Shown: positions 35,995-44,659 of the stretch, piece after piece
How the letters are laid out: each line of letters opens with the position of its first letter
Position numbering within the stretch: position 1 is the stretch's first letter
DNA from: Planktothricoides sp. SR001
GTDB lineage: Bacteria; Cyanobacteriota; Cyanobacteriia; Cyanobacteriales; Laspinemataceae
DNA: 54,736 bases
NCBI RefSeq assembly: GCF_001276715.1
Contig: NZ_LIUQ01000044.1
Coordinates: 1 to 54,736, forward strand
Direction: 5' to 3'
Program-made: the position numbers and the translations under genes
Notes under the pieces: generated by a model
Database searches by the model: none
Seen by the model: only the letters and a program-made list of their open reading frames with translations
What the model was told of the DNA's origin: nothing

Positions 35995-36981
35995 AAGTAG
36001 GTTCGCTATGCTTTGGTAATTAAATCGTGCCAAAGCTAAAAGTTGGGCTAAAATTAATTAATGAACATACAGAAATAAGCGTTACGCTGTCGCTAACGCA
36101 CCCTACAAATTCATTAATGAACATATAGAAATTGTGGTGCGTTACTAACCAAGTGCTCACCAAACCGATCGCGCCACTAAATAAGTCTAAATAAGTCCAA
36201 ATAAGTTACTTACTGCGAACAGGGCGCAACCATTGCGCCCCTATTGGCTGGCATGATCTGAAAAAACAAAAATAGCCCGTTTTTTATATATAGGTAAAAC
36301 CAGGCTATTTATATCAGGATAAAACGTGGTTAGGAATGGCACCACAGAGACACAGAGGAAACTTATATATATCTTATTTGTTTTATTTTAAGACTTTTTT
36401 AAGATTTAAAATAAAACAAAATTAAATTCATTATTTTAAGAATATTATTTTGTAATAAATTATATAGTAAATATCATAATTTGCGGTTTATCAAATGATA
36501 AACAAGTATTTTTTCCAATAAAAATTAACATAAAAAATAAAAAAAAATTAAAATAAGGTACATAAACCGCCGGGGGTTACAACCCCCGGCTAATAGCGCA
36601 AGTCGGTTAAAACCGACTGTGGATTATTTTGAAACTGGTAATAATATTTACAAAAATTCATACAATTTGGGCGCTACGTCCAAGCGCCCAAATAACCATT
36701 GGAATTGTAGCAGGAGTTTTTAAAATTGGTATAAAAAAAGTGTAAAACAAGCGTCACAAAAGCTTAGAAAGAGAAAACAGCCTACCCCCAACAGAGATAG
36801 GCTGGAAAGTATCTGATTAACTAATTGGGACTAAAACCGAGGCTTTAATTAAGTCAGGACTTACGCTCTGACCCTACGGGTAGAGGGAAAATTTTTGCCC
36901 GCCCTACGGATAGTATTTAATCGCCCGATCTGCGTAAGTCCTATAAGTTTCAGAATGAAAACGTATATCTGACACAGCCAA
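35995..36981. other. Long AT-rich intergenic region with palindromes
   Basis: No gene found on either strand. Noted: ATAGCCCG...GGCTAT hairpin (36265-36310), a very AT-rich stretch (36360-36555), CCGGGGGTTACAACCCCCGG (36569-36590), AGTCGGTTAAAACCGACT (36600-36617), and a hairpin with AGCCTA/TAGGCT arms (36780-36806). The last could end the minus-strand gene at 36982. An unannotated RNA gene cannot be excluded. Confidence 0.5.
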
Positions 36982-37629
36982 TTAGTTCTGGTCGTTACCT
37001 CTTTCCTGGTCAAAGTACCACCGAATCGGCTGACCGGCACCGGGACCAAGATTACGATAGCCGGTTAATTTATACCGCACCATATCGCCAAGAGTAATTT
37101 CAAAATAGCGAATACGTTTCTTACTGGAAAAATTTCTTGCCCGACGTAGTGGCCAATTGTCAAATATAGAGAGACCATCACTGGACTCAGGGGTGGGCGT
37201 GGGCGTGGGCGTAGGCGTTTCCGTAGGCGTGGGCGTCGGCGTTACCGTAGGTGTCGGCGTCGGCGTTGGGGTTGGCGTTACCGTAGGCGTCGGCGTCGGC
37301 GTTGGGGTTGGCGTTACCGTAGGCGTCGGGGTCGGGGTCGGGGTTGGCGTTACCGTAGGCGTCGGGGTCGGGGTCGGGGTTGGCGTTACCGTAGGCGTCG
37401 GGGTCGGGGTCGGCGTTACCGTAGGCGTTGGAGTTTCTGTCCCACCCAAGTTAGGATTAAGTGGTGACGTGGGGGTTGTGGGCGCAGGTGACACCGGAGA
37501 ATTTTGTGCGTTAGCTGGAGTGGTGGATCCCACTACTGTGGAGATCGCGCCAGCAGCGGCGACTAAACCGCTGATAACCAAGTTTTTGACTGGCGCTTTT
37601 AGATTGGAGAATCGCTGTTGTTTGTTCAT
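36982..37629 (-). CDS. Secreted protein with Pro-Thr repeat linker
   Basis: 215 residues from ATG 37629 ([15 protein letters not shown]); a longer frame from 37704 adds 25 residues before the signal peptide and is less likely. The signal peptide has core [18 protein letters not shown] and ends at TTPANA. Mature protein: about 90 residues of [11 protein letters not shown] repeats encoded by imperfect 30-base tandem units, then a conserved-looking C-terminus ([20 protein letters not shown] ... [12 protein letters not shown]). The linker probably spans the cell wall or periplasm. No enzymatic motif. Function unknown. Confidence 0.72.
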   Translation of the reverse strand: MNKQQRFSNLKAPVKNLVISGLVAAAGAISTVVGSTTPANAQNSPVSPAPTTPTSPLNPNLGGTETPTPTVTPTPTPTPTVTPTPTPTPTPTVTPTPTPTPTPTVTPTPTPTPTPTVTPTPTPTPTPTVTPTPTPTETPTPTPTPTPESSDGLSIFDNWPLRRARNFSSKKRIRYFEITLGDMVRYKLTGYRNLGPGAGQPIRWYFDQERGNDQN

Positions 37630-38651
37630 AGTCCAAAATCCCGCAATAAACCCAATATGGTTGGGGAGGAAACGAGGCGGGTTGATAGCGTTTCCTGTGG
37701 ACATTGGTGTCGGGCTTACTTGGACATTAGATGGCCAAATAATTCGACGGATCTGGACTCATTCCCTTCGCAAGAATATAAACACTCGTTGAGAGAAAAA
37801 TACCAAGAACTGAATCACCCTATCTGAATGAATAATGTTCAGATGCGGTTGTGCGATCGGTTGCCCTAGCTAGATCCCTTGGATGGCTTTGGTTGACTCT
37901 TGGATCGCGAAAGATGCACGATCGCACATCATTTCCCAGCAAATGTCATTCACCCTATCTTCATCTTCATGGGGTGCGGACAAACTTCAGGAATATTGCT
38001 TATTTTTTTGACCCAAGCATTTGGTAACTCAAAAAATCAATCTTATTTTGTCAGTAAAGCTTGATTTGGTCGGTTATTCGGAAGCTGGTGGCATCAACTA
38101 GCGATCGCTGATCGAGCGGTTTAAAATTTGTCCTATCATTACAACCTTGACAAATATTTGTTAGTTTATTTGTTAGGTTATTCGTGAGGTAAATTATTGG
38201 TTAAGTAAATTTGTCCAGAAAGGAATGACTACAGAGGTCAACCTCAAACACCAAAGGGTGGAAAGATGGTGTGCGATCGCTCAACTTAAGGCAAAACTTC
38301 CTCTGCCTAAGTTACTGAATCATTACCGAAAAATATTTAGGATATTTAGGCAAAAATTTAGGACAAACAAAATTGGCGAAAAACATTAGTTGGCGATCTC
38401 GTTTGACCTCATGCTTGCCAAAGATCATTTTTGAAATTTTCCTTAGAGGGAAAATATGTTTTGGGTAGCGATGTAGACAATGAAAGCTTTAAATGAATCT
38501 TACTTAGTCAAGAACTTAGTCAATCTAGGATTTAGTCTCCACTTATAGGGGGGGGTGGGCGATGCCCACCTAAATGGTTAATCGTTACGTTGTATTGCTT
38601 TGACAATATCTCCTGGATTTCAGGTAGTCAAAGGTACACGATTTGGTTTTC
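37630..38651. other. Long intergenic region, little structure
   Basis: No gene supported. A GGTGGGCGATGCCCACC hairpin lies at about 38555-38571, downstream of the convergent or tandem neighbours. The rest shows scattered HIP1 sites and AT-rich text. Promoters of the 36982 gene should be near 37630-37750. Confidence 0.45.
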
Positions 38652-40613
38652 TTAAAAAGCAATGCTATAGACTAAACTAGCATTGAATCTCATCCCATCC
38701 CCGGCAGATCCGGTCACATCAATAAATGACGGCGTAAACACTAAAGGAACTTTTTTGAACGGAACCACCGATAATCCCAAGGTCAAGTCTTGACCAGTCC
38801 ATTCCACAATGCCATTCACATTTTCTGACAAATTAACTGCCGCGCTGCCAAAGACATTAAACGGAGTGCCACCCCAGTCATCATTAGGGCTAAAATCATC
38901 TTCAAAACGGTAAATTCCATTCCCCAAACCTAAAGATAAGATCGCTAAACTAAAAGGTTCTTTGAGGTTAGGTTTGAGGGGCAGAAGTTTACTCGCTACT
39001 ACATAGACACTTTCGCCATTATCGCTGGCGCCCGATCGCCAAGTCACAATATTTTGGGCGCCAATGCCAATGCCAAAGTTATTCGGCAGGTTACGGCTGA
39101 GTTGCAGACTCAGGGAGCCGCCCCCAGCATTATCTTGTTCTCCCAGATCGTTACTCCAGCCGGTAATTGCTACTGACGCATCTAAACCCACTGAGGTTTC
39201 CGGGTCGCCCAAGCCAATGCTGGCGGCAAAGGAAGCATCGGCTTTTCGGGTAAAACGAGTGCGGTGAACGAAGACGATCCCCGCTGAACCTGTCCGCCAG
39301 TAGCCGCCAAAACCAATCGGGGTTTGAACGCTCACGGAGGGCGCTATACCTGCTCCGCCAATTTCCCGGGTGATTTTCCGCAACTGTGCTTGAGTAAAAG
39401 AATCCAGCAATTGCAGTAAACCGAGTACCTGCGGGCCAGTGAGGATCACTTCATTGCGTCCCTGGGCTTGTAACTCTTCGAGAACCGGCAACCATTTGTT
39501 AATTTCTGCCAGTTGTGCTGGGGAAAGTTGTTGATTTTTGGCGGCTTGCAAAAAGGCAATTAGCTCATCAAGTTCTTCGATGGTTAAAATTCGACCTGGA
39601 GGCAGGTTAGGCAGGGAACCTTCTAACTGAGCAATTTGCTCAGGGGTCAAAGAATTAAGTAAGCTATTGACCCGTTCAACTTGGGATAATGAGAGTTCGA
39701 TCGCCTCTTGCCCTTGGAGTGCCTGCAATTCAGTGATTAACTGTTGATTTTGCTGACTTTGATCGGCAGTTAAATCCAGTTTTTCCAATGCTTGGAGAAT
39801 TGAGATTAAATCAGCCAACTCGGCGGCGGTTAACCGATAATCTGATGCCGGTAACTCAACGACCTGATTTAAGCGCTCTTCTTCTTCGGGAGTCAAAGAA
39901 TTGATAATTGCCTGAATTTCTCTGGCGCGTTCTCCGGTAATTAACACCTCCGCTTGCTCCGTAGCGGCTAGTTGTTCTAGTTCAGAAATCAGAGATTGAA
40001 TAAGCTGGCTTTGTTGCGGTCTGAGTCTGAGTTCTTGTATTCCTTTTAATATTGATAGGGTGCTTTGGAGTTCGGCTTGGGTGAACACCGCAACTTCTAC
40101 AGACTCCTCTCCCAAGGAGGCATCGATGCGTTCGATTTCCGCTTCGGTGAGGGATTCGAGTAAGGCTTGCACTTGCTCTAACTGCTGGGAGGACAGTTCA
40201 ACCTGATCCGCCCCTTGGGTTTGGAGTTGTTTAAGCTGGCGAATTAGAGTATTAATCTCTGTGGTTTGTTGGGGTCGGAGGCGTAATGCTTGAATTTGTT
40301 CTAGCACTGAGAGCAGCAGTTGGAGTTCTTCTTGGGTGTATAGCTGTCCCTGTCCCCCCTGAGCAAGCGGTTGCAGAGCCATCGGTGAGGGTGATGTTGC
40401 TGAATTATTATTTTCCAGATTATTTTCCAGATTATTTTCCAGATTATTTTCGATTTCGGAAAAGTCAGCCGACCAAACGGCGGGTTTGACCCCCTCTAAT
40501 TTGTCCGCATTCGCGAGACTTACGTCTGGCCGCAAAGCGATCGCAGCACTCACACAGGTAATAAAACCAAGACGTAAAGCAAACTGATTTAAACTCACGC
40601 AAAAAGCTCCCAA
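38652..40613 (-). CDS. Outer-membrane beta-barrel protein with four alpha-helical repeats in the passenger region
   Basis: 653 residues. Signal peptide 1-35 (ALRLGFITCVSAAIAL ... LANA). Next an ENNL repeat (55-70, 12-base DNA units). Residues ~92-410 hold four repeats of about 83 residues, each starting like YTQEELQLLLSVLEQIQALR with LRPQQ and closing with LLESLTEAEIERI, so they are helical. From ~430 to the end it is beta-rich with alternating pattern (VSVQTPIGFGGYWR, SLSLQLSRNLPNNFGIGIG, VYVVASKLLPLKP) and finishes SLVYSIAF, the C-terminal aromatic that directs barrel assembly. It looks like a cyanobacterial outer-membrane protein with a long periplasmic or surface helical domain. Monocistronic. 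Family not recognised. Confidence 0.78.
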   Translation of the reverse strand: MGAFCVSLNQFALRLGFITCVSAAIALRPDVSLANADKLEGVKPAVWSADFSEIENNLENNLENNLENNNSATSPSPMALQPLAQGGQGQLYTQEELQLLLSVLEQIQALRLRPQQTTEINTLIRQLKQLQTQGADQVELSSQQLEQVQALLESLTEAEIERIDASLGEESVEVAVFTQAELQSTLSILKGIQELRLRPQQSQLIQSLISELEQLAATEQAEVLITGERAREIQAIINSLTPEEEERLNQVVELPASDYRLTAAELADLISILQALEKLDLTADQSQQNQQLITELQALQGQEAIELSLSQVERVNSLLNSLTPEQIAQLEGSLPNLPPGRILTIEELDELIAFLQAAKNQQLSPAQLAEINKWLPVLEELQAQGRNEVILTGPQVLGLLQLLDSFTQAQLRKITREIGGAGIAPSVSVQTPIGFGGYWRTGSAGIVFVHRTRFTRKADASFAASIGLGDPETSVGLDASVAITGWSNDLGEQDNAGGGSLSLQLSRNLPNNFGIGIGAQNIVTWRSGASDNGESVYVVASKLLPLKPNLKEPFSLAILSLGLGNGIYRFEDDFSPNDDWGGTPFNVFGSAAVNLSENVNGIVEWTGQDLTLGLSVVPFKKVPLVFTPSFIDVTGSAGDGMRFNASLVYSIAF

Positions 40614-41503
40614 TGCCTAGTTGATACAAATATCAATCATATAGCCACCCTGCTTGTTTTCCCACCATAAACTTATGGCTGGAGCAATTTTATTTCTCGC
40701 CACATTTCTCGCCACAGTTATGGCAGATAATGTTCTGGCGTTGCCAGACGTTTGATGCTTATGCCTTTGTTCCCTGTTGGGAAAAATTTAACTAAAACCG
40801 GGCAAATCACTTGGAATCTCGTCGCCCAGGATACAGAAAATTCCTGGAAGCTCATCAAATTTTATTTTTTTATATATTATATCTTATGTCTGATGTATTA
40901 TGTATTATGTCTTATGTATTATGTCTTATGTCTTATGTCTTATGTTTAATTTCTACATCTGTACAAATCGATCTCTAAGACTCTCTCGGTACTGGCTCCA
41001 ATCATTCTCCCAATAACTTCACTTTGAGCCAAAGTGATTTTAAGTTCTAAAAAGTGAAATCTCTGATTGTTTTCTGGCTGACTGAAATCCTGTAACTGAG
41101 CCGGTATTGACTCAGTATTTTTACGAAATCACCTCGATTTAATCTGGGGGGAATCTGGCGATCGCTTGAATGCCATCAAAATTTTCCCGAAGCATCCCAT
41201 ATTTGCCAAAAGACTGGTTGTTACTCCTTGCTTTCCATCTCTTTCCTGTTGCGGCTATGGCTGCCGTGGGGACTGAAAACTCTTTCTTGCTTTCTGCAAT
41301 CATTTTGCTTACTGCCCATTGTCAGTGCTACTGCTTATGATCTCAATCACTGGCAATAGGGATGTGCATCACTGGAGATTCATTACTTGGATTACAAGAT
41401 GATGACGGAATAATCACGATGGATGAATAGCTGATATCACAGCGTTAATAACTTCCTTTTCAGATAATGGTCAAAACAAATATATTTTCCAGTGATTAAA
41501 AAA
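40614..41503. other. Long intergenic region with a TATGTCTTATG repeat tract
   Basis: Bases about 40870-40950 are imperfect repeats of TATGTATTATGTCT. No gene is supported; short frames through the tract are low-complexity. The right part (41150-41490) is normal-composition non-coding text. Confidence 0.55.
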
Positions 41504-42044
41504 ATGCTTAAAATTCAAGGTGAAATCAATAGCAAAACGGTTTTGAATTATTTACGCAATGGTCATATGATGGCGATCGCCCCTGGATCAAAGGGAGGTT
41601 TAATTCTCTGTAAACGGTATCATGCGGAGTTAGTCGGACCAGGTGCGGCGGTCGGTGGACTATTAGACATAGACTGTAGTGATTATCATTGGAAATATAT
41701 CTTTTAATCAGTTATTTTCTTATCAAGAAAGTCATCAAGCATTAGATACTAGACAACAGTGGATTCAATATATGCAAGATTTAGTTAAATTTTCCGACCC
41801 TTTAATGCGATCGCAAAAAATTTTACATCTCTTGGATAATTTTTTTCAGAATGAACCAGGGACTTCTCCCCTCCCCGACGATACCTTAGCCATAGCGGGA
41901 GTCTTACCCAAAACTATCACCCTGGCTAGAAAATATCACAATGTCATGGATCCCTACGCCGCCGATGGCAAAATCCAAAAAAAAGACTCTTATGAAAATT
42001 TTGGTTGTAATTTTCTACAGTCGCCTAAAACCTCTATTAACTGA
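41504..42044 (+). pseudogene. Frameshifted hypothetical gene (two overlapping pieces)
   Basis: The first piece, from ATG 41504, reads MLKIQGEINSKTVLNYLRNG ... VGPGAAVGGLLDIDCSDYHW and stops at 41707. A second frame starting in the overlap (from 41673) reads ISFNQLFSYQESHQALDTRQ ... LVKFSDPLMRSQKILHLLDN and ends at 42044. The second piece has no proper start of its own (only a GTG in the overlap), and the pieces join naturally at HWKYI/SFNQL with a one-base shift near 41690-41703. The intact protein would be about 180 residues. Function unknown. Programmed shifting is possible but no slippery heptamer is seen. Confidence 0.6.
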
Positions 42045-42176
42045 TAGTATTTACCCATAAAATTTACTCAAAAATCCATCATCCTAGGGTGAGCAGACAA
42101 TCTACTCGCCCTAATTATTTGACCATCGACTATACAGTTCTCAGTGAAGCCATAATTACTGTCTTGGCGTCATGGC

Positions 42177-43064
42177 TTAATAAAGCGGTTCATACTCATA
42201 TTCTTCTCCGGCAAAGGTGTAGGAACTGCCAATTGGGGACGGAGTATCTGGCTTTTCGGGTTCCGTCTTAGGAATGTCTTGACCAAAGTCTTCGTATTGC
42301 TCAAAAGTCTCTTGAATAATTGACGATTCTTCGGAATTCGAGGCAATAATATAATCTTGGAAATTCGCCCCCATTGGGTGCTCATAATCCACAGTAGTAG
42401 CAACCAGGGCTTTGTTCGCTCCAATGCCTCTAGTTTCCGGTTGAATCAATGGGCAGAAAATCCCATGAGCATGAAACAGCGGGCTTTTTTGACCAAAGGG
42501 TTGTTGGCGAAATTCTGCATAAGCTTTTTCTAATTCCACCGTAAACCCACTGACTGCTTGTCCTCCTTTCACCATGCGGTAGGAGTTGCCAAAACTAGCC
42601 CCCGCTGCCCCACTAATACTTAAGCGTAAGGGCGATTGGTGCAGGAATTTTTTGTCCCGTCCGACAAAGAAAATGAGATGACGGGTAAAGGTTTTAAATT
42701 TGAGGCGATCGGCCATAAATTCATCATAATGATCCATGAGTCGGCCAATGGTCGCACCAGTTTCCCTATTTTTAATACAAACGGCACCCCGTCGCACAAT
42801 CACCAGTCTCGGAGTGGTCGAGATATATAAATTCTCCACATCTCCAGTGCTAAATTCATGTTCTACTTCCTGCCAATTCTCATCAGGAGTAAAACCAATG
42901 GCTTCCGCATTGTCCAGTTTTATGGCCAAACCATAACTGGTCAGTCCATCAGTCCCGGCACGAGGATTGATCATCTGACACCAGGGGAGTACGTCTGAAG
43001 GGGGGGCTTGAAATTTCTCATCTTCAAAATCAAAAGTTGCAGATGACTTCATAGGTTTTGGCAT
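42177..43064 (-). CDS. Hypothetical protein (possibly DUF5895 family), 295 residues
   Basis: The start MPKPMKSSATFDFEDEKFQ and PWCQMINPRAGTDGLTSYGL, with GFTPDENWQEVEHEFSTGDV and TTPRLVIVRRG, resembles a cyanobacterial family I recall as DUF5895, often found in accessory DNA. The middle is beta-rich (RHLIFFVGRDKKFLHQSPLR LSISGAAGAS); the C-terminus is acidic and disordered (EPEKPDTPSP ... EEYEYEPLY), as in single-stranded DNA-binding proteins, but that parallel is speculative. No membrane segment. It stands alone on the minus strand. Confidence 0.7.
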   Translation of the reverse strand: MPKPMKSSATFDFEDEKFQAPPSDVLPWCQMINPRAGTDGLTSYGLAIKLDNAEAIGFTPDENWQEVEHEFSTGDVENLYISTTPRLVIVRRGAVCIKNRETGATIGRLMDHYDEFMADRLKFKTFTRHLIFFVGRDKKFLHQSPLRLSISGAAGASFGNSYRMVKGGQAVSGFTVELEKAYAEFRQQPFGQKSPLFHAHGIFCPLIQPETRGIGANKALVATTVDYEHPMGANFQDYIIASNSEESSIIQETFEQYEDFGQDIPKTEPEKPDTPSPIGSSYTFAGEEYEYEPLY

Positions 43065-43384
43065 AGTTGTTTATTGGTGATTTTACAGAAAACAATAAGT
43101 CCTCAAGATTCTACGTTGAGGTTCCTTGACAGACAAGTATCTTGTGGCGTCAAGAGTGCAAAACGTTGGGAAGATGATTCTATCCCATTTGCACGGGTCG
43201 GCGCATTCGGGGATTAGATTTGGGGGTTAACAAGAGAAATTATTGCCCGAATGCGTTCATCCCCTACGATGGCAGGGTCAGCCAGTGGAAGAGAAAAGAT
43301 TTTTTCTATTCTCTTCTAAACTCTAAACTCTAGACTCTAAATTCTAAATTTCCCAATCGTAAATTTTAGTGAAGTGATGACAAC
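43065..43384. other. Intergenic region with CTAAACTCT repeats
   Basis: Bases 43315-43350 are repeats of CTAAACTCTA. A sequence ACAGACAAGTATCTTGTGGC (from about 43129) and the rest show no gene. It contains the promoter region of the 42177-43064 gene. Confidence 0.5.
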
Positions 43385-43736
43385 ATGATTCAAACTTGGC
43401 AATCTGTAAATACTTTGACGGGTCATTCGGCGCCAGTGCTGGGGTTGGCTTTTAGTGCCGATGGTGAGACGATCGCCAGTAGTAGTATTGATGGCACCAT
43501 CCAACTCTGGAATGCCAGAACTGGGAAAGAGGGTAAAACCCCGATCGGTCACGAGGATTTTGTCAATGGGGTGGCTTTTAGTCCAGATGGTCATATTTTA
43601 GCCAGTGGTAGTACCGATAGTGAAACTTTGGGATCCGAAGACCGGGGAGGAGATCCAAACCCTGATGGGACATTCTAAACCAGTGGAAGCGGTGGCTTTT
43701 AGTGCCGATCGCGGCGATCGCCCAATTTTGGCCAGT

Positions 43737-43754
43737 GGGTAGGGATTCTTTGGG
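43737..43754. repeat. 13-base inserted motif, copy 1 (WD40 blade 3)
   Basis: GGGTAGGGATTCTTTGGG; the 13-base core is 43739-43751, flanked by GG on both sides. It brings TAG in frame. Confidence 0.85.
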
Positions 43755-43792
43755 CTAAAACTATTAAATTATGGAATTGGCAAACCGGAGAG

Positions 43793-43824
43793 GCGATCGC
43801 GAAGCGGCGCGGATGCGCCATCGC
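43793..43824. repeat. HIP1-associated 24-base insertion
   Basis: After HIP1 (43793-43800) comes GAAGCGGCGCGG then ATGCGCCATCGC (43801-43824), which regenerates ATCGC at its end. It adds eight residues in frame between EAIA and TFTGH. Its own text is near-palindromic around GGCGCGGATGCGCC. Confidence 0.75.
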
Positions 43825-43894
43825 TACCTTCACAGGTCATACCAAACCGATTTTATCCATTGCCATTAGTCCATATGGAGAAATATTAGCCAGT

Positions 43895-43912
43895 GGGTAG
43901 GGATTCTTTGGG
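43895..43912. repeat. 13-base inserted motif, copy 2 (WD40 blade 4)
   Basis: GGGTAGGGATTCTTTGGG, core 43897-43909, identical to copy 1 and in the same place of the blade. Confidence 0.85.
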
Positions 43913-44067
43913 ATAAAACGATCAAACTTTGGCAGATCCAAACTGGTGAATTAATTACAACCATGACCGACCATTCTGCCCCGGTAGAATGTGTCGCTTT
44001 TAGTCCGCCCCTTATGTGGCAAAAGAAATCTGAAAAAAAAATAGCATCAGATTTTATCTTAGCCAGT

Positions 44068-44083
44068 GGGTAGGGATTCTTTT
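44068..44083. repeat. 13-base inserted motif, copy 3 (WD40 blade 5)
   Basis: GGGTAGGGATTCTTTT, core 44070-44082. The right flank differs (TTAGATGG) and removing the core does not by itself restore the frame. Confidence 0.85.
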
Positions 44084-44484
44084 AGATGGTAGAATTAAAG
44101 GCAAGGAAAAACTGGGAAATTAATCCAAAGTTTTACCGATCATAATGACGGAGTTCGAGGTTTAGCCTTTAGTCCTGATGGGGAAATATTCGCCACTGCC
44201 AGTGTGGATAAAGCCGTAAAATTATGGGATTTAACGGGTAAAAATATTGCGACTATTCCCGACAATAATTATGTTTTTGCCGTGGCATTTAGTCCTGATA
44301 GTAAAATATTAGCGAGTGCCGGTGAGGATAAAACGATTCAAGTATTTCAGTTAGATTAAAACCAAGTTTAAGTCAGGGACACGGTGAAAGCATCTGTCCC
44401 TCGGTTGCCATGTCTTCTTCCGCTATAATGACAGCCATAATAGGCATAAAAGTGACATTATCTAAGCCAAAAAAGCAAAAATCT

Positions 44485-44498
44485 GTAGCAAAAAATAC
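44485..44498 (+). promoter_or_regulatory. NtcA-type box 1 upstream of amt
   Basis: GTAGCAAAAAATAC fits GTA-N8-TAC exactly. A TAAAAT lies at 44518-44523, about 19 bases beyond, close to the spacing of NtcA-activated promoters (about 22). NtcA is the global nitrogen regulator that activates ammonium transporter genes under nitrogen limitation. Confidence 0.72.
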
Positions 44499-44573
44499 GG
44501 AATACCAGGGATAAAATTAAAATTGGGGCGACAAAAAATTTAATAATTTTATAAACAAAAAAATAGCAATTCT

Positions 44574-44587
44574 GTATCAAAAAATAC
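44574..44587 (+). promoter_or_regulatory. NtcA-type box 2 upstream of amt
   Basis: GTATCAAAAAATAC is a second exact GTA-N8-TAC, 89 bases after the first. Both boxes lie in a direct repeat (AAAAAATACGGAATACCAG). It is 73 bases upstream of the chosen start codon. Confidence 0.7.
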
Positions 44588-44659
44588 GGAATACCAGAGA
44601 TAAAATTGCTGCAATGCAAAGTCATCTATGGAGAAAATTCTATACAAAAGGGTAAAAAA

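Larger units (their letters stand above)
43385..44359 (+). pseudogene. WD40 propeller gene, pseudogene with three identical short insertions
   Basis: Seven WD40 blades can be read by changing frame: from MIQTWQSVNTLTGHSAPVLG to AGEDKTIQVFQLD (stop 44357-44359), so the intact protein was one complete propeller without a kinase domain. Lesions: a 5-base loss in blade 2 near 43617; the 13-base GTAGGGATTCTTT in blades 3, 4 and 5, each directly after GCCAGTGG (the ASG of ILASG); a 24-base in-frame insertion in blade 3 (43801-43824); and a short loss in blade 5 near 44100. Removing the 13-mer from blades 3 and 4 gives back an open frame (ASGAKTIKLW, ASGDKTIKLW). Several breaks make a product very unlikely. 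Confidence 0.88.

Noticed and set aside
37157-37792. Long plus-strand frame rich in VGVGVGV
   Set aside because: It is the antisense of the Pro-Thr repeat of the secreted protein at 36982-37629; low-complexity shadow with no start signal.
40752-40949. 65-codon frame ending in YYVLCLMYYVLCLM
   Set aside because: Encoded by a TATGTCTTATG simple repeat; no start signal and no homology expected.
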